Shown here in pieces: positions 35,133 through 44,111 of a stretch of 64,000 nucleotides of DNA. The notes beneath the pieces are model-generated. The model was not told where the DNA came from. It saw nothing but the letters and a program-made list of their open reading frames with translations, and did no database searches. The translations under genes were made by a program, and so were the position numbers. How positions within the stretch are numbered: the stretch's first letter is position 1; every line of letters begins with the position of its first letter. This DNA comes from Paraburkholderia bryophila (GTDB taxonomy: Bacteria; Pseudomonadota; Gammaproteobacteria; Burkholderiales; Burkholderiaceae). The stretch covers positions 3,400,001-3,464,000 of the forward strand of contig NZ_JACCAS010000002.1 of NCBI RefSeq assembly GCF_013409255.1. Reading direction: 5' to 3'.

Positions 35133-35453
35133 ATGGCCACCCAGACCGCCTACTCAACGAAAGCCCCCTCGCGCGCCGAACTCGACGCCCTGCCCGGCGC
35201 CACCGTCGTCGAATTCGGCACCGACTGGTGCGGCTATTGCCAGGGCGCGCAGGCGTCGATCGCCAAGGCGTTCGAACCGCATGCGGCCATTCGCCACCTG
35301 AAAATCGAAGACGGCCCCGGCCGGCTGCTGGGCCGCTCGTTCAAGGTCAAACTGTGGCCCACGCTGATTTTCCTGCGCGACGGCATGGAGGTCGCGCGCG
35401 TGGTGCGGCCCACCGGCGCGACGGATATCACGCCAGCGTTCACGTCGCTGTGA
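35133..35453 (+). CDS. Thioredoxin-family protein (CGYC active site)
   Basis: 106 residues. GGAG lies 6 nt before the ATG. The active site is DWCGYCQGAQ (Cys33, Cys36) and the cis-Pro loop is VKLWPTLIFLRDG. CGYC differs from the CGPC of thioredoxin, which usually shifts redox potential toward a glutaredoxin- or DsbA-like value. No export signal is seen, so a cytoplasmic thiol-disulfide role is likely. It lies 91 bp upstream of the aldolase gene on the same strand. Confidence 0.88.
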   Translation: MATQTAYSTKAPSRAELDALPGATVVEFGTDWCGYCQGAQASIAKAFEPHAAIRHLKIEDGPGRLLGRSFKVKLWPTLIFLRDGMEVARVVRPTGATDITPAFTSL

Positions 35454-35544
35454 GCCGGTGAGATAGCAGGTCGAGTTACCGGATTCATCGCAGGTTTTAC
35501 TGCAGGATTCCATCCGCAAACCGGATCAAAAGGGAGCACACCTC

Positions 35545-36564
35545 ATGGACACCCGTAGCGAGCTGCAAGCCACCGTCAACGCCATGGTTCAACCCGGCAA
35601 AGGCCTTCTCGCCGCCGACGAAAGCGGGCCAACCATCGCCAAACGCTTCAAGACGATCGGCCTCGAATCGAGCGAGGAAAACCGCCGCGCGTACCGCAAT
35701 CTGCTGCTCACCACGCCGGGGCTCGGCGAGTTCGTGAGCGGCGTGATTCTCTATGAGGAAACGCTCGGCCAGAAAGCCGACGACGGCACGCCGTTCCCGC
35801 AACTGTCGGCGAAAAACGGCGTCGTGCCCGGCATCAAGGTCGACCTCGGCAAGATCCCGCTCGCGCTCGCGCCGGGCGACGAAATCACCGAAGGGCTGGA
35901 CGGCCTCGCCAAACGCTTCGTCGATTACAAACGGCAAGGCGCGCGCTTCGCCAAGTGGCGCGCGGTCTACAACATCACCGCGAGCCTGCCGAGTCGTCTC
36001 GCGATCGAAGCCAATGCCGATTCGCTGGCGCGCTACGCGGCGATTTCGCAGGAAGCGGGCATCGTGCCGATCGTCGAGCCGGAAGTGCTGATGGATGGCG
36101 ATCACACCATTCACCGCAGCGCGGAAGTGACCGAGGCCGTGCTGCATGAGGTGTTCAATGCGCTGCACCGGCATCACGTGGTGCTCGAACATATTCTGCT
36201 GAAGCCGAGCATGGTGCTGGCCGGTTCCGAGCACGCGCAGCAGTCGTCGGTTGCCGATATCGCGGCGCATACCGTGCGAGTGTTGCGGCGTACGGTGCCG
36301 TCGGCGGTGCCGGGCATCGTGTTTCTGTCCGGCGGCCAGACGCCGGAAGAAGCCACCGCGAATCTGGATGCGATGAATCGCCTCGGGCCGCTGCCGTGGA
36401 ACCTGAGCTTTTCATATGGGCGGGCGTTGCAGGAACCGCCGCTGCAAGCATGGAAGGGGCAGCCGGGCAACGTCAAGGAAGCGCAGGAGGCCCTGCTCAA
36501 GCGCGCGCGGCTGAACAGCGCTGCCGCGCTGGGGAAATACGATGCGGCGCAGGAAAAGGGCTAA
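35545..36564 (+). CDS. Class I fructose-bisphosphate aldolase
   Basis: 339 residues. It is the metal-independent eukaryote-like type: GKGLLAADESGPTIAKRF at residues ~18-35, substrate Lys98 (VVPGIKVDLG), KWR at 137-139, EPE at 178-180 and the Schiff-base lysine Lys220 in EHILLKPSMVLAG. C-terminal FLSGGQTPEEATANL follows. It cleaves fructose 1,6-bisphosphate to glyceraldehyde 3-phosphate and DHAP. GGGAG lies 8 nt before the ATG. A stem-loop follows the stop. Most beta-proteobacteria rely on a class II enzyme, so this is probably a second or conditional aldolase. Confidence 0.94.
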   Translation: MDTRSELQATVNAMVQPGKGLLAADESGPTIAKRFKTIGLESSEENRRAYRNLLLTTPGLGEFVSGVILYEETLGQKADDGTPFPQLSAKNGVVPGIKVDLGKIPLALAPGDEITEGLDGLAKRFVDYKRQGARFAKWRAVYNITASLPSRLAIEANADSLARYAAISQEAGIVPIVEPEVLMDGDHTIHRSAEVTEAVLHEVFNALHRHHVVLEHILLKPSMVLAGSEHAQQSSVADIAAHTVRVLRRTVPSAVPGIVFLSGGQTPEEATANLDAMNRLGPLPWNLSFSYGRALQEPPLQAWKGQPGNVKEAQEALLKRARLNSAAALGKYDAAQEKG

Positions 36565-36584
36565 CGGCTAGCAGGAAAAGTAAA

Positions 36585-36604
36585 CGGCGAGACCTCTCTC
36601 GCCG
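36585..36604 (+). terminator. Stem-loop after the aldolase gene
   Basis: CGGCGAGA and TCTCGCCG are perfect 8-bp arms with a 4-nt CCTC loop, 20 bp after the aldolase stop. No T-run follows. It probably acts together with the stronger hairpin at 36636-36664. Confidence 0.45.
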
Positions 36605-36635
36605 ACCAACACCGCGCAACTGCGCGTTCATCATC

Positions 36636-36664
36636 GCGCGGCGCCCTTCATAAAGGCGCCGCGC
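36636..36664. terminator. Bidirectional hairpin between the aldolase and the esterase remnant
   Basis: GCGCGGCGCC (36636-36645) and GGCGCCGCGC (36655-36664) are perfect 10-bp arms with a 9-nt loop that contains the stop codon of the minus-strand remnant. Very stable, but lacking a U-tract. Its position between convergent frames fits transcription termination. Confidence 0.45.
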
Positions 36665-36938
36665 CGAACGTCTGCCGCTGCGCAAGCGAGACGAAAGCCT
36701 GCGCGCCGCGGGCGGCCTCCACCACCGCCGCCATGCCGAAGAACTCCAGTTCGAGCGAAGGCCGCGCGCTGAATGCCGGTTCCATCATCAGTTTCTTGAC
36801 GGCGTCGGCGGGCGTGGGCTGTTTTCTCGCCTCGGCCACCGTGCATCTTTCGATCGGTTTGGGATTCAGGCTCTTCAGTGCGTCGAGCACGGCCTTCATG
36901 TCGGGATCGGCATGTCCGGTGGGATCGAGTCCCACCAT
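36648..36938 (-). pseudogene. Probable remnant of an alpha/beta-hydrolase (esterase) N-terminus
   Basis: From ATG 36938 the frame encodes 96 residues. The first ~50 (DPDMKAVLDALKSLNPKPIE, then CTVAEARKQPTPADAVKKLM) resemble the N-terminal cap of acetyl-esterase/lipase-type hydrolases. The HGGG oxyanion motif and the GDSAGG nucleophile elbow that should follow are missing; the rest (FSARPSLELEFFGMAAVVEA) is unrelated. The frame is open further upstream to 37055 with no better start. It looks like a truncated or fused relic, but a short genuine protein cannot be excluded. Confidence 0.4.
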
Positions 36939-37131
36939 GCCTTTGATCGTGTCGCCGAGTGTCAGGTCGCAACTCCTGATGGGTGACGGCACGGACCCAT
37001 CGAAGGCACTTTCATGGCGGCGCTCGACGACCGTGTATGCGGTCGAATTCAGCAAGCGCTATACCGATAGAACGGAGCCCTCAACGCCCGTTCAAGGGTG
37101 AAAAGTCAGACTACACGCTCAGCAGTAACAC

Positions 37132-40100
37132 TCAGCGGTTCGCGGTAGTTGCGCGCGCAATCTTGTCCAGCAGCGCCTGCAACGAAACCGGTTTGCCGAG
37201 ATGCCCGTCGTAGCCCGCGCGAATCGCCCGCGTAGCATCCTGCGGACGCCCGAAGCCGGTCAGCGCGAGCGCCGGCACCGCGGCCGTGGCCGGCAGCTTG
37301 CGCAACGCCGCGATCAGTTCATAGCCGTCCATGCCGGGCATGCCGATATCCGACAGGATCAGATCGAACGGCTGATGCGCGGCGACCGCCAGCGCGGCCG
37401 CGCCATTGGTTTGCGGCCACACCTGCGCGCCTTCCATTTCGAGCAGGCCCTGGAACGCTTGCAGGCTTTCTACCGCGTCGTCGACCAGCAGAATGCGCAT
37501 GCCCTTCAGCAGAGTGGCGTCGCCCTGAGCTTCGCGCGATTCGATCTTCGGCGCTGCATTATCGGCCGGCAGCCAGACGCGGAAACGCGCGCCCTTACCC
37601 GCGCCCGCCGACTCCGCCTCGACCCGTCCGCCGTGCATTTCAGCCAGTTGCTTGACGAGCGCGAGTCCGATCCCGAGGCCACCGCTATGCCGCCGATGCG
37701 CGCCCTCGGCCTGGCTGAACATATCGAACACGTTGGGCAGAAACGCGGCCTCGATGCCGCGTCCGGTATCGCGCACTTCAATGCACGCATGTTCGTTCTC
37801 GCGCGACAGTTGCAGCGTCACGCGCCCGCCCGGCGGCGTGAACTTCACCGCATTGCTGACAAGGTTCCACAGAATCTGCTCGAAGCGCACGGCGTCGGCG
37901 TCGATGAAAAACGGCTCGGCAACGCCCACTACCTCGACGCTCACCTGATGCGCGGACGCGTCCGCCTCGATCGCGCTGGCCACCTGCGCGGTGATCGCCG
38001 CGATATCGACCCGCGAGCGATCCAGCGCCAGCTTGCCGGTGCGCACGCGCGACAGGTCCAGCAGATCGTCGATGATCTTCGCGAGGCTGATCACCGAGCG
38101 GCGGATCGCGTCGGCCGCGTCGCGCACCACCGGCAAGCCCTGGGTGGACGGCGCGCGATCCAGCATGTCCGCTTTCACATGGATCAGGTTGAGCGGATTT
38201 TTCAGTTCGTGCGACAGCACCGCGAGAAACTCGTCCTTCAAGCGGCTGGCGGCTTCCACCTTCTGCCGCACCGAGCGTTCCAGCGAAATCTTGCGTTGTT
38301 CGAGCGCCTCGGTGCCTTTGCGCTCCGTCAGATCGCGCACGATCTTCGCGAAGCCGCTGAAACTGTCCGACGCGACCGGCGTAATCACCCCGCTGCAATA
38401 GAGCCGCGCGCCGCTTTTGTGCACGTACCAGCGCTCGTCTTCCGCGCGGCCGTCGTTCAGTGCGCGGCGCCGTTCGCTGGCGGCTTCGTTGGCTTCGCGC
38501 TCTTCCGGCAGATACAGGCGGTCGAGCGTTTGTCCGACCATTTCCTGTTCGCCGTAACCGAAAATGCGCTCGGCGCCCTTGTTCCAGGTCACCACGCGCC
38601 CGTCCATGTCCTGCACGATGATCGCGAAGTCGTTCGTGCTTTGCGCGGCCAGATGCAGGCGCTCTTCACCGGCGCGCACCAGTTGCTCGGCACGCCGCAG
38701 CGCGGAGATGTCGACGATGGTCAGCACCGCGCCCTCGATGCGATCGTCGGTGGTGCGATACGGCGACAGCCGCGTGAGGAAATGGCGCCCGCTGATGCCG
38801 CGAATCTCCCGCTCGATCAGTTGCAACGAATCGAATACCGCCACCGTGTCGTCGGCCAGTTGCGGATAATCGAGCCGGTGCGTGATGTCGTGCAGCGGCC
38901 GGCCTACGTCCGACGGAATCACGTTGAACAGTTCCGTGGCGGCGGGCGTATAGCGCTTGATACGCATCTCGCGGTCCACGAACACCGTCGCGATGCCGGT
39001 CGACGCGATCACGTTCTGCAAGTCGTCTTTGGCCTTGCTGGTTTCCTCGATCTTGGCCTGCAACTCGGCGTTGACGGTGAACAGTTCCTCGTTCAACGAC
39101 TGCAATTCTTCCTTGCTGGTCTCGAGTTCTTCGGTGGCGGCGCGTAGTTCCTCGTTGATCGCCTGCAACTCTTCGTTCGACGCCTTCAGCTCTTCCGTCG
39201 ACGCTTCCGACTGCTCGACCGTCGAGCGCAATTCCTGTTTCGTGCGATGCAGTTCGTCCTCGAGATGCACCAGCAGCGAATCCTGCGCGACGGGCTTGGA
39301 CTGCGGGCTGGCCGCGCCGGCAGCGGCGCCGGCCGCGACCTCCTCGAACAGCACCAGCGCGAATTCCGGCGCCTCCTCCGACCGCCGGTAGGGGCGCACG
39401 ACGATCCGCACGCGCGCTTCCGGCGTGAATTCGATCGACTCCGTGGCCACTTCGCTATTGCCGCGCAGCGACTGGAACAGCGCCGCGCGCAATTGCAGGC
39501 GCAAGGCCGGATTCACCAGCATGATCAGGTTGTACGACGGCTCGCCGCGCGCGAAACGCAGATAGCGGCCGGCGTGCTCGGACATATGCAGGATGTTCGC
39601 GTCGGTATCGACCACGATGCTCGGCGGCGCATACAGTTCGAGAATGCGGTGATGCAGCGCCGAGAACGGCAACGCCTGCGGCAGCGGCTGCACGGGGCCG
39701 GGGTAGGTGGTGGCGCTCACGCCGCCGTGCTGAATGACCGGCATGCTGATCGGCGGACGCACCGCGGTCGTCACCCGGTTCGCGCGGTAGATACGGTTTT
39801 TCTTGTCGACCGGGGTGAAGAGTTCACCGGCCGCCTCAGCGGATTCGGAGCTGCCGAGTAGCAGGTAGCCGCCCGGCTGCAACGCGAAATGGAACATTTG
39901 CAGCACCTGGCTCTGCACGCTGCGGTCGAGATAGATCAGCAGATTGCGGCACGACACCAGGTCGACGCGCGAAAACGGCGGATCGCGCAACACGTTATGC
40001 ACCGCGAACAGCACCCGTTCACGGATCGGCTTGCTGACCCGGAAGTGCGAGCGGTCGGGCGTGAAAAACTGCCGCAGGTGTTGCGCGGAGACGTCCGCGG

Positions 40101-41346
40101 TAATCGACTCCGGATAGAGCCCCGCGCGCGCGAACGCAATGGCGCGTTCGTCGATGTCGGTGGCGAATAGCTGCACCGGAATGCCGTCGCGATGCGCGGG
40201 GTGGTCGGCGAGCAGCATGGCGAGCGAATAAGCTTCCTCGCCCGTCGCGCAACCGGCGATCCACACGCGCAGCGGATCGTCCTCGGACTTCTTGTGGAAC
40301 AGCTTCGGCACGATCTCGCGCTCGACGACCTCGAAGGTCTCGCGGTCGCGGAAGAAATTCGTCACGCCGATCAGCATGTCCTTGAGCAGCGCCGGGGTTT
40401 CTTCCGGATGCGTGAGCACATAGTCCTGATAGCTCTGCAGATCGGGAATCCCGTTGACCTGCAGGCGGCGTTCGATACGCCGCAGAATCGTCGCGCGTTT
40501 GTAATGGCGGAAGTCGTGGCCGGTGCGCGCGCGCAAGGTGGCGAGCACGCCGAGCAACGCGCGCTCGGCGCTGGAGGCCGCGTCGGGCTGGGCGGCGGCG
40601 AGCGCTTCGGGTTCTTCGTCGGCGGCCGGCAGGCGGATCGCGCGGGCGTTGTCGGCGAGTTCGCGCAGCTTGCGCGGCATCTCGGCGGCCGGCAGCGCGA
40701 AGTCGATCATGCCGGTCGCCATCGCGTTCTGCGGCATTTCCGGGTACTCGGCGTCCGACGGCTGCTGCGCGATCGTCACGCCGCCCTGCTCCTTGATCCG
40801 GCCAATCCCGGTCGAGCCGTCCGCGCCCGTGCCGGAGAGCACGATCGCAATGGAGCGCTCGCGGTGCGTGTCGGCGAGGCTGCGAAAGAACAGGTCGATC
40901 GCGATCGGCCGGCCGCGCGGCCGCCCGACTTCGGTCGGCGTCAGATGACCGTCGTCGAGCGCGAGGTCGTGCGAGGGTGAAATCACATAGACGTGGTTCT
41001 TTTCCACCTGAACCGGATGTTGAACCTGCAGCACCGGCATGCGGGTGGCGTGCTGCAGCACCTGGTCGGCGCTACTCGCATGGTTGGGCGACAGGTGCAG
41101 CACGACCACGAAGGCCATGTCCATATCGACCGGCGCGTTCTCGAAGAAACGCAGCAGCGCCTGCACGCCGCCCGCCGACGCGCCGATGCCGACCACCGGA
41201 AAATTCAGTGCGCTCCGCTCGGACGCAACTGTCGGCGCCGAAGTCGCGGCGGCGCTTTCGGCGTGCGTGGATATTCCTGTTTGCGTGCTCGTTGTCGCCG
41301 TGGTCTGCGTGTTGGCTGGAGACGCCCCTGCTTCACTGCCGGTCAT
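37132..41346 (-). CDS. CheB-CheR-PAS hybrid histidine kinase with C-terminal receiver
   Basis: 1404 residues from ATG 41346, which has GAGG 6 nt upstream; the ATG two codons earlier touches that site and is less likely. Domains: Thr/Ala-rich tail to ~45; CheB methylesterase (FPVVGIGASAGGVQALLRFF; IVLSGTGADGSTG) ~50-235; CheR methyltransferase (TGHDFRHYKRATILRRIERR; VWIAGCATGEEAYSLAMLL) ~265-480; a Glu-rich coiled coil ~665-745; two PAS domains ~750-1010; HisKA (FLAVLSHELKNPLNLIH) ~1035; HATPase with GRGIEAAF and GGLGIGLALVKQL; and a receiver (ILLVDDAVESLQ; LILSDIGMPGMDG). No membrane segment. It likely links chemotaxis-like methylation chemistry to phosphorelay, but its signal and target are unknown. 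Confidence 0.93.
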   Translation of the reverse strand: MTGSEAGASPANTQTTATTSTQTGISTHAESAAATSAPTVASERSALNFPVVGIGASAGGVQALLRFFENAPVDMDMAFVVVLHLSPNHASSADQVLQHATRMPVLQVQHPVQVEKNHVYVISPSHDLALDDGHLTPTEVGRPRGRPIAIDLFFRSLADTHRERSIAIVLSGTGADGSTGIGRIKEQGGVTIAQQPSDAEYPEMPQNAMATGMIDFALPAAEMPRKLRELADNARAIRLPAADEEPEALAAAQPDAASSAERALLGVLATLRARTGHDFRHYKRATILRRIERRLQVNGIPDLQSYQDYVLTHPEETPALLKDMLIGVTNFFRDRETFEVVEREIVPKLFHKKSEDDPLRVWIAGCATGEEAYSLAMLLADHPAHRDGIPVQLFATDIDERAIAFARAGLYPESITADVSAQHLRQFFTPDRSHFRVSKPIRERVLFAVHNVLRDPPFSRVDLVSCRNLLIYLDRSVQSQVLQMFHFALQPGGYLLLGSSESAEAAGELFTPVDKKNRIYRANRVTTAVRPPISMPVIQHGGVSATTYPGPVQPLPQALPFSALHHRILELYAPPSIVVDTDANILHMSEHAGRYLRFARGEPSYNLIMLVNPALRLQLRAALFQSLRGNSEVATESIEFTPEARVRIVVRPYRRSEEAPEFALVLFEEVAAGAAAGAASPQSKPVAQDSLLVHLEDELHRTKQELRSTVEQSEASTEELKASNEELQAINEELRAATEELETSKEELQSLNEELFTVNAELQAKIEETSKAKDDLQNVIASTGIATVFVDREMRIKRYTPAATELFNVIPSDVGRPLHDITHRLDYPQLADDTVAVFDSLQLIEREIRGISGRHFLTRLSPYRTTDDRIEGAVLTIVDISALRRAEQLVRAGEERLHLAAQSTNDFAIIVQDMDGRVVTWNKGAERIFGYGEQEMVGQTLDRLYLPEEREANEAASERRRALNDGRAEDERWYVHKSGARLYCSGVITPVASDSFSGFAKIVRDLTERKGTEALEQRKISLERSVRQKVEAASRLKDEFLAVLSHELKNPLNLIHVKADMLDRAPSTQGLPVVRDAADAIRRSVISLAKIIDDLLDLSRVRTGKLALDRSRVDIAAITAQVASAIEADASAHQVSVEVVGVAEPFFIDADAVRFEQILWNLVSNAVKFTPPGGRVTLQLSRENEHACIEVRDTGRGIEAAFLPNVFDMFSQAEGAHRRHSGGLGIGLALVKQLAEMHGGRVEAESAGAGKGARFRVWLPADNAAPKIESREAQGDATLLKGMRILLVDDAVESLQAFQGLLEMEGAQVWPQTNGAAALAVAAHQPFDLILSDIGMPGMDGYELIAALRKLPATAAVPALALTGFGRPQDATRAIRAGYDGHLGKPVSLQALLDKIARATTANR

Positions 41347-41627
41347 ACCCATCCTCGTGTGCTGCGCTGCGTCCCAGCGGCCTCGCCGTCATTGCGACGC
41401 GGGCCTCCCGTGGTTCAGCCCGCATTGTCGCGTGTGTCGGGCCGCATTGCAAAGGCCGGGATGGGCCTGGACGGGGCCGGCGCGGGCGCGGAGCGCCTGT
41501 CCGTGAAATGACGGGTCGCGCCGGCTGCGTCAGCCGGATACGCGAACCTCGTCCACTTCACAGCAAGGGGTGTGCCGCGAGTCATGAAACGCTGTGTACA
41601 CGTCGACCTTTGCCTGACACCCGCGCC

Positions 41628-43796
41628 TTACGGTTCGCAGACCACCAGCGCGTGCAATTCGTCGATGTTGAACGGCTTCGCGAGAATCGCGACGCCGAGG
41701 CGCCGCGCGCGCTCGAGCTCGTCGGCGTAGCCGGTCATCAGCGCGATCTTCTGCGACGGCCATGCGCTGCGGACTTTCTCCGCGAGGTCGATGCCGTTGA
41801 GTTTCCCGGGCATCTGGATATCGGACAGCACGAGCTCGAAGCGCGCGCCGCCCGTCAGCACGTCGAGCGCCAGGTCGGCGGTCGGTTCGTGCCGTACCTC
41901 GCAGCCGAAGGTTTCCAGCACGGCTGCCACGCCCGCCGCGACGTCTTCGTTGTCCTCCACCAGCAGCACCACGCCCGCCGAAGCCGGCACCGGCTGGCGA
42001 ACCGTTTCGAGGTTCGTAACGGCGGCGGCCTGCCGTTCGCGGTGACGCGGCAAGTACAGCCTGACCGTCGTGCCGCTGCCCGGCACGCTTTCGATTTTCG
42101 CGGTACCGCCGGCCTGTTCGCACATGGACAGCACCTGCGCGAGACCGAGACCGCTGCCCGAGCCGCGTAGCTTGGTGGTGAACAGCGGCTCGAAGGCGCG
42201 CCGCACGACGGCTTCGGGCATGCCCTCGCCGTCGTCGGAACAGGCAATCAGCACGTATTCGCCGTCGGGCAGCAAGGTATCGCTACCCACCAGCCGGTTG
42301 TTCTGGCAACGAATCACGAAGCGGCCGCCGCGCGGCATCGCATCGCGCGCGTTGACCGCGAGGTTCATGATCGCGAATTCGAGGTCCGTTGAATCGGCCA
42401 GCACCTGCCAGACGTTGTCGACCATGTTCAGCGCGAGTTCCACGTTGTCGCCGAGCGCCGCGTCGATCAGCGGCGCGGCGGCGGGCAGCCAGTTCGCCAG
42501 ATCGACCGCCTCCTGCTTGAGCGGCTGTTTGCGCGCCACGCTCAACAGACGCCGCGTCAACGATTCGGCGGTGGCGGTGGCACGCTCGACCGCGAGCACT
42601 TCTTTTTCGAGGTTGTTGTAGCGCTTGAGGCGCGCCAGTTCGATATTGGCCGCGACCACCATCAGCAGGTTGTTGAAGTCATGCGCGACGTTGGCGACCA
42701 GATTGCCGAGCGCGCCCATGCGCTGCAACTGGCGGCTCGCTGCTTCAGCGGACAGCCGCATGGCGACTTCGCCCTGCCAGCGCTCCCACGCGCGGCGCTC
42801 GCCTTCGAGTTGGCGCAGCGAGTAAAACACCAGCAGCCAGATTGCGATGCACGGCACCGCGGTGAACGCGGCGATCATGACGAAATGCTGACGCCACGCG
42901 ACGCCGATCGACTCGGTCGCATACGCGCTCATTACATATAGCGGATAGTCGCCGACGCGGCGAAACGCCAGCAGTCGCTCCACGCCATCTACGGTTGAAT
43001 GCAGGCGCACATGGCCGAACAGTTGTTTGTCGCGCAAGGCTTCGGTGAAGGCGCTCTGCGAGGTGGGCTTGGAACCCGGCGGCCATTCGGGGTAGCGCAC
43101 CAGCAGATTGCCGTCCTGGCGATACAGGCCCAACGCCAGCGACGAATCGCCGTTAGTCAGTTCACGGTAGAAGCGTAAAAAGTAGTCGTTGCGCAGCGCG
43201 ACGGACACTTCGCCGAGGAACTGACCATCCACACCGGAGCGGCCGATCGAGGTGGTGAAAACATGGGTGCGCGACACAGGCCCGAAGATCGGCAACGAGA
43301 AATACGGTTGCGGACGCATGGCCCTGGCCGCGATAAAGTCGTCGCGCTGCGCGTTCGACAGGGTCGGCGCGGGATACGCGAGACTCGACACCAGCAGATC
43401 GCCTTTCGCGCCGAGCAGATAGATGGACGACACCTGTGGAAAGTCGCCGCCGATTTCGCGCAGCCGGTCGTGCAACTGCGCGTCATGCGCGCGGACTTGC
43501 GCGTCGTCTTCATTGCCCAGTAAATCGATAATGCGCGACGCCATCTGCTGGTTGAGGTCCATCACCTTGACGGCCTGTTCCTCGGTCACGCGCGCGAGCC
43601 GGTCGATCATGTCGTTCGAATCGGCAATGCGGCGCTGGTAATCGAAGTAGCCGTAACCCGCCAGGCACGCCAGCGGAAACAGAATCGACACCGCGAGCAC
43701 GATCAGCAGCATGCGCCGCGTGGCCGCGAAGTTTCGCGACGGCATCGGGAAATCGACTGCGACTCGCTCCGCACGCTGCACGGCCACGATCTCCAT
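41628..43796 (-). CDS. Membrane-bound hybrid histidine kinase with receiver
   Basis: 722 residues. A first transmembrane helix (LLIVLAVSILFPLACLAGYG, ~30-50) and a second near 310 (HFVMIAAFTAVPCIAIWLLV) enclose a ~260-residue periplasmic sensor that looks like a double-CACHE domain (SSIYLLGAKGDLLVSSLAYP). The phosphoacceptor region is VANVAHDFNNLLMVV, a HisKA variant (HDFNN) of the hybrid HWE/NtrB-like type. HATPase motifs are LEFAIMNLAVNARDAMPRGG and GSGSGLGLAQVLSMCEQAGG, and the receiver is VVLLVEDNEDVAAG with LVLSDIQMPGKLNG. It lies about 280 bp upstream of the CheB-CheR kinase on the same strand. The signal is probably a small periplasmic ligand. Confidence 0.92.
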   Translation of the reverse strand: MEIVAVQRAERVAVDFPMPSRNFAATRRMLLIVLAVSILFPLACLAGYGYFDYQRRIADSNDMIDRLARVTEEQAVKVMDLNQQMASRIIDLLGNEDDAQVRAHDAQLHDRLREIGGDFPQVSSIYLLGAKGDLLVSSLAYPAPTLSNAQRDDFIAARAMRPQPYFSLPIFGPVSRTHVFTTSIGRSGVDGQFLGEVSVALRNDYFLRFYRELTNGDSSLALGLYRQDGNLLVRYPEWPPGSKPTSQSAFTEALRDKQLFGHVRLHSTVDGVERLLAFRRVGDYPLYVMSAYATESIGVAWRQHFVMIAAFTAVPCIAIWLLVFYSLRQLEGERRAWERWQGEVAMRLSAEAASRQLQRMGALGNLVANVAHDFNNLLMVVAANIELARLKRYNNLEKEVLAVERATATAESLTRRLLSVARKQPLKQEAVDLANWLPAAAPLIDAALGDNVELALNMVDNVWQVLADSTDLEFAIMNLAVNARDAMPRGGRFVIRCQNNRLVGSDTLLPDGEYVLIACSDDGEGMPEAVVRRAFEPLFTTKLRGSGSGLGLAQVLSMCEQAGGTAKIESVPGSGTTVRLYLPRHRERQAAAVTNLETVRQPVPASAGVVLLVEDNEDVAAGVAAVLETFGCEVRHEPTADLALDVLTGGARFELVLSDIQMPGKLNGIDLAEKVRSAWPSQKIALMTGYADELERARRLGVAILAKPFNIDELHALVVCEP

Positions 43797-44111
43797 GAAA
43801 GGTCTTTACAAGGCAAGGCGCGCATTTGTTTCGATTGCAAATGTGCGGCGCGTTGTTCGTGCGCTATTTCCTTCTTTCCTGAATTTACCTCACTTCCGTC
43901 GTTCTCCCTAGCGTGAGCGGTGACGAAAAATATCTTCGGACAAGCGGGGCGATCGCGGGCACGTGGATTGCTGATGCAGAAGCGTTCGGCGATTTCCGCC
44001 ATGCGTTTGTGCTGCGCTGCAATGCGCGACGATGCGATAGCAATGGCGCGGTCCGCCATCGACATCGCTTTAAACATCGACTCGAAGTTCACCGCCCGCG
44101 AGGAACCGGCC
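43797..44111. promoter_or_regulatory. Divergent region between the hybrid kinase and the Rieske oxidoreductase
   Basis: 315 bp with both promoters. A near-perfect inverted repeat at 43820-43846 (GCGCATTTG / CAAATGTGC, one G-T pair, 9-nt gap) lies 24 bp before the kinase ATG and may be an operator or leader hairpin. The oxidoreductase frame is open back to 43920, but the peptide there is unlike any family start. Confidence 0.4.

Noticed and set aside
37201..39147. 648-codon plus-strand ORF over the CheB-CheR kinase
   Set aside because: Antisense shadow of the kinase domains; composition is typical of mirrored GC-rich coding sequence.
43920..44111. N-terminal extension of the Rieske oxidoreductase
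   Set aside because: The open frame continues upstream, but the 64 extra residues are unlike the family. GAGGA before ATG 44112 and the Rieske domain just after it favour the shorter protein.
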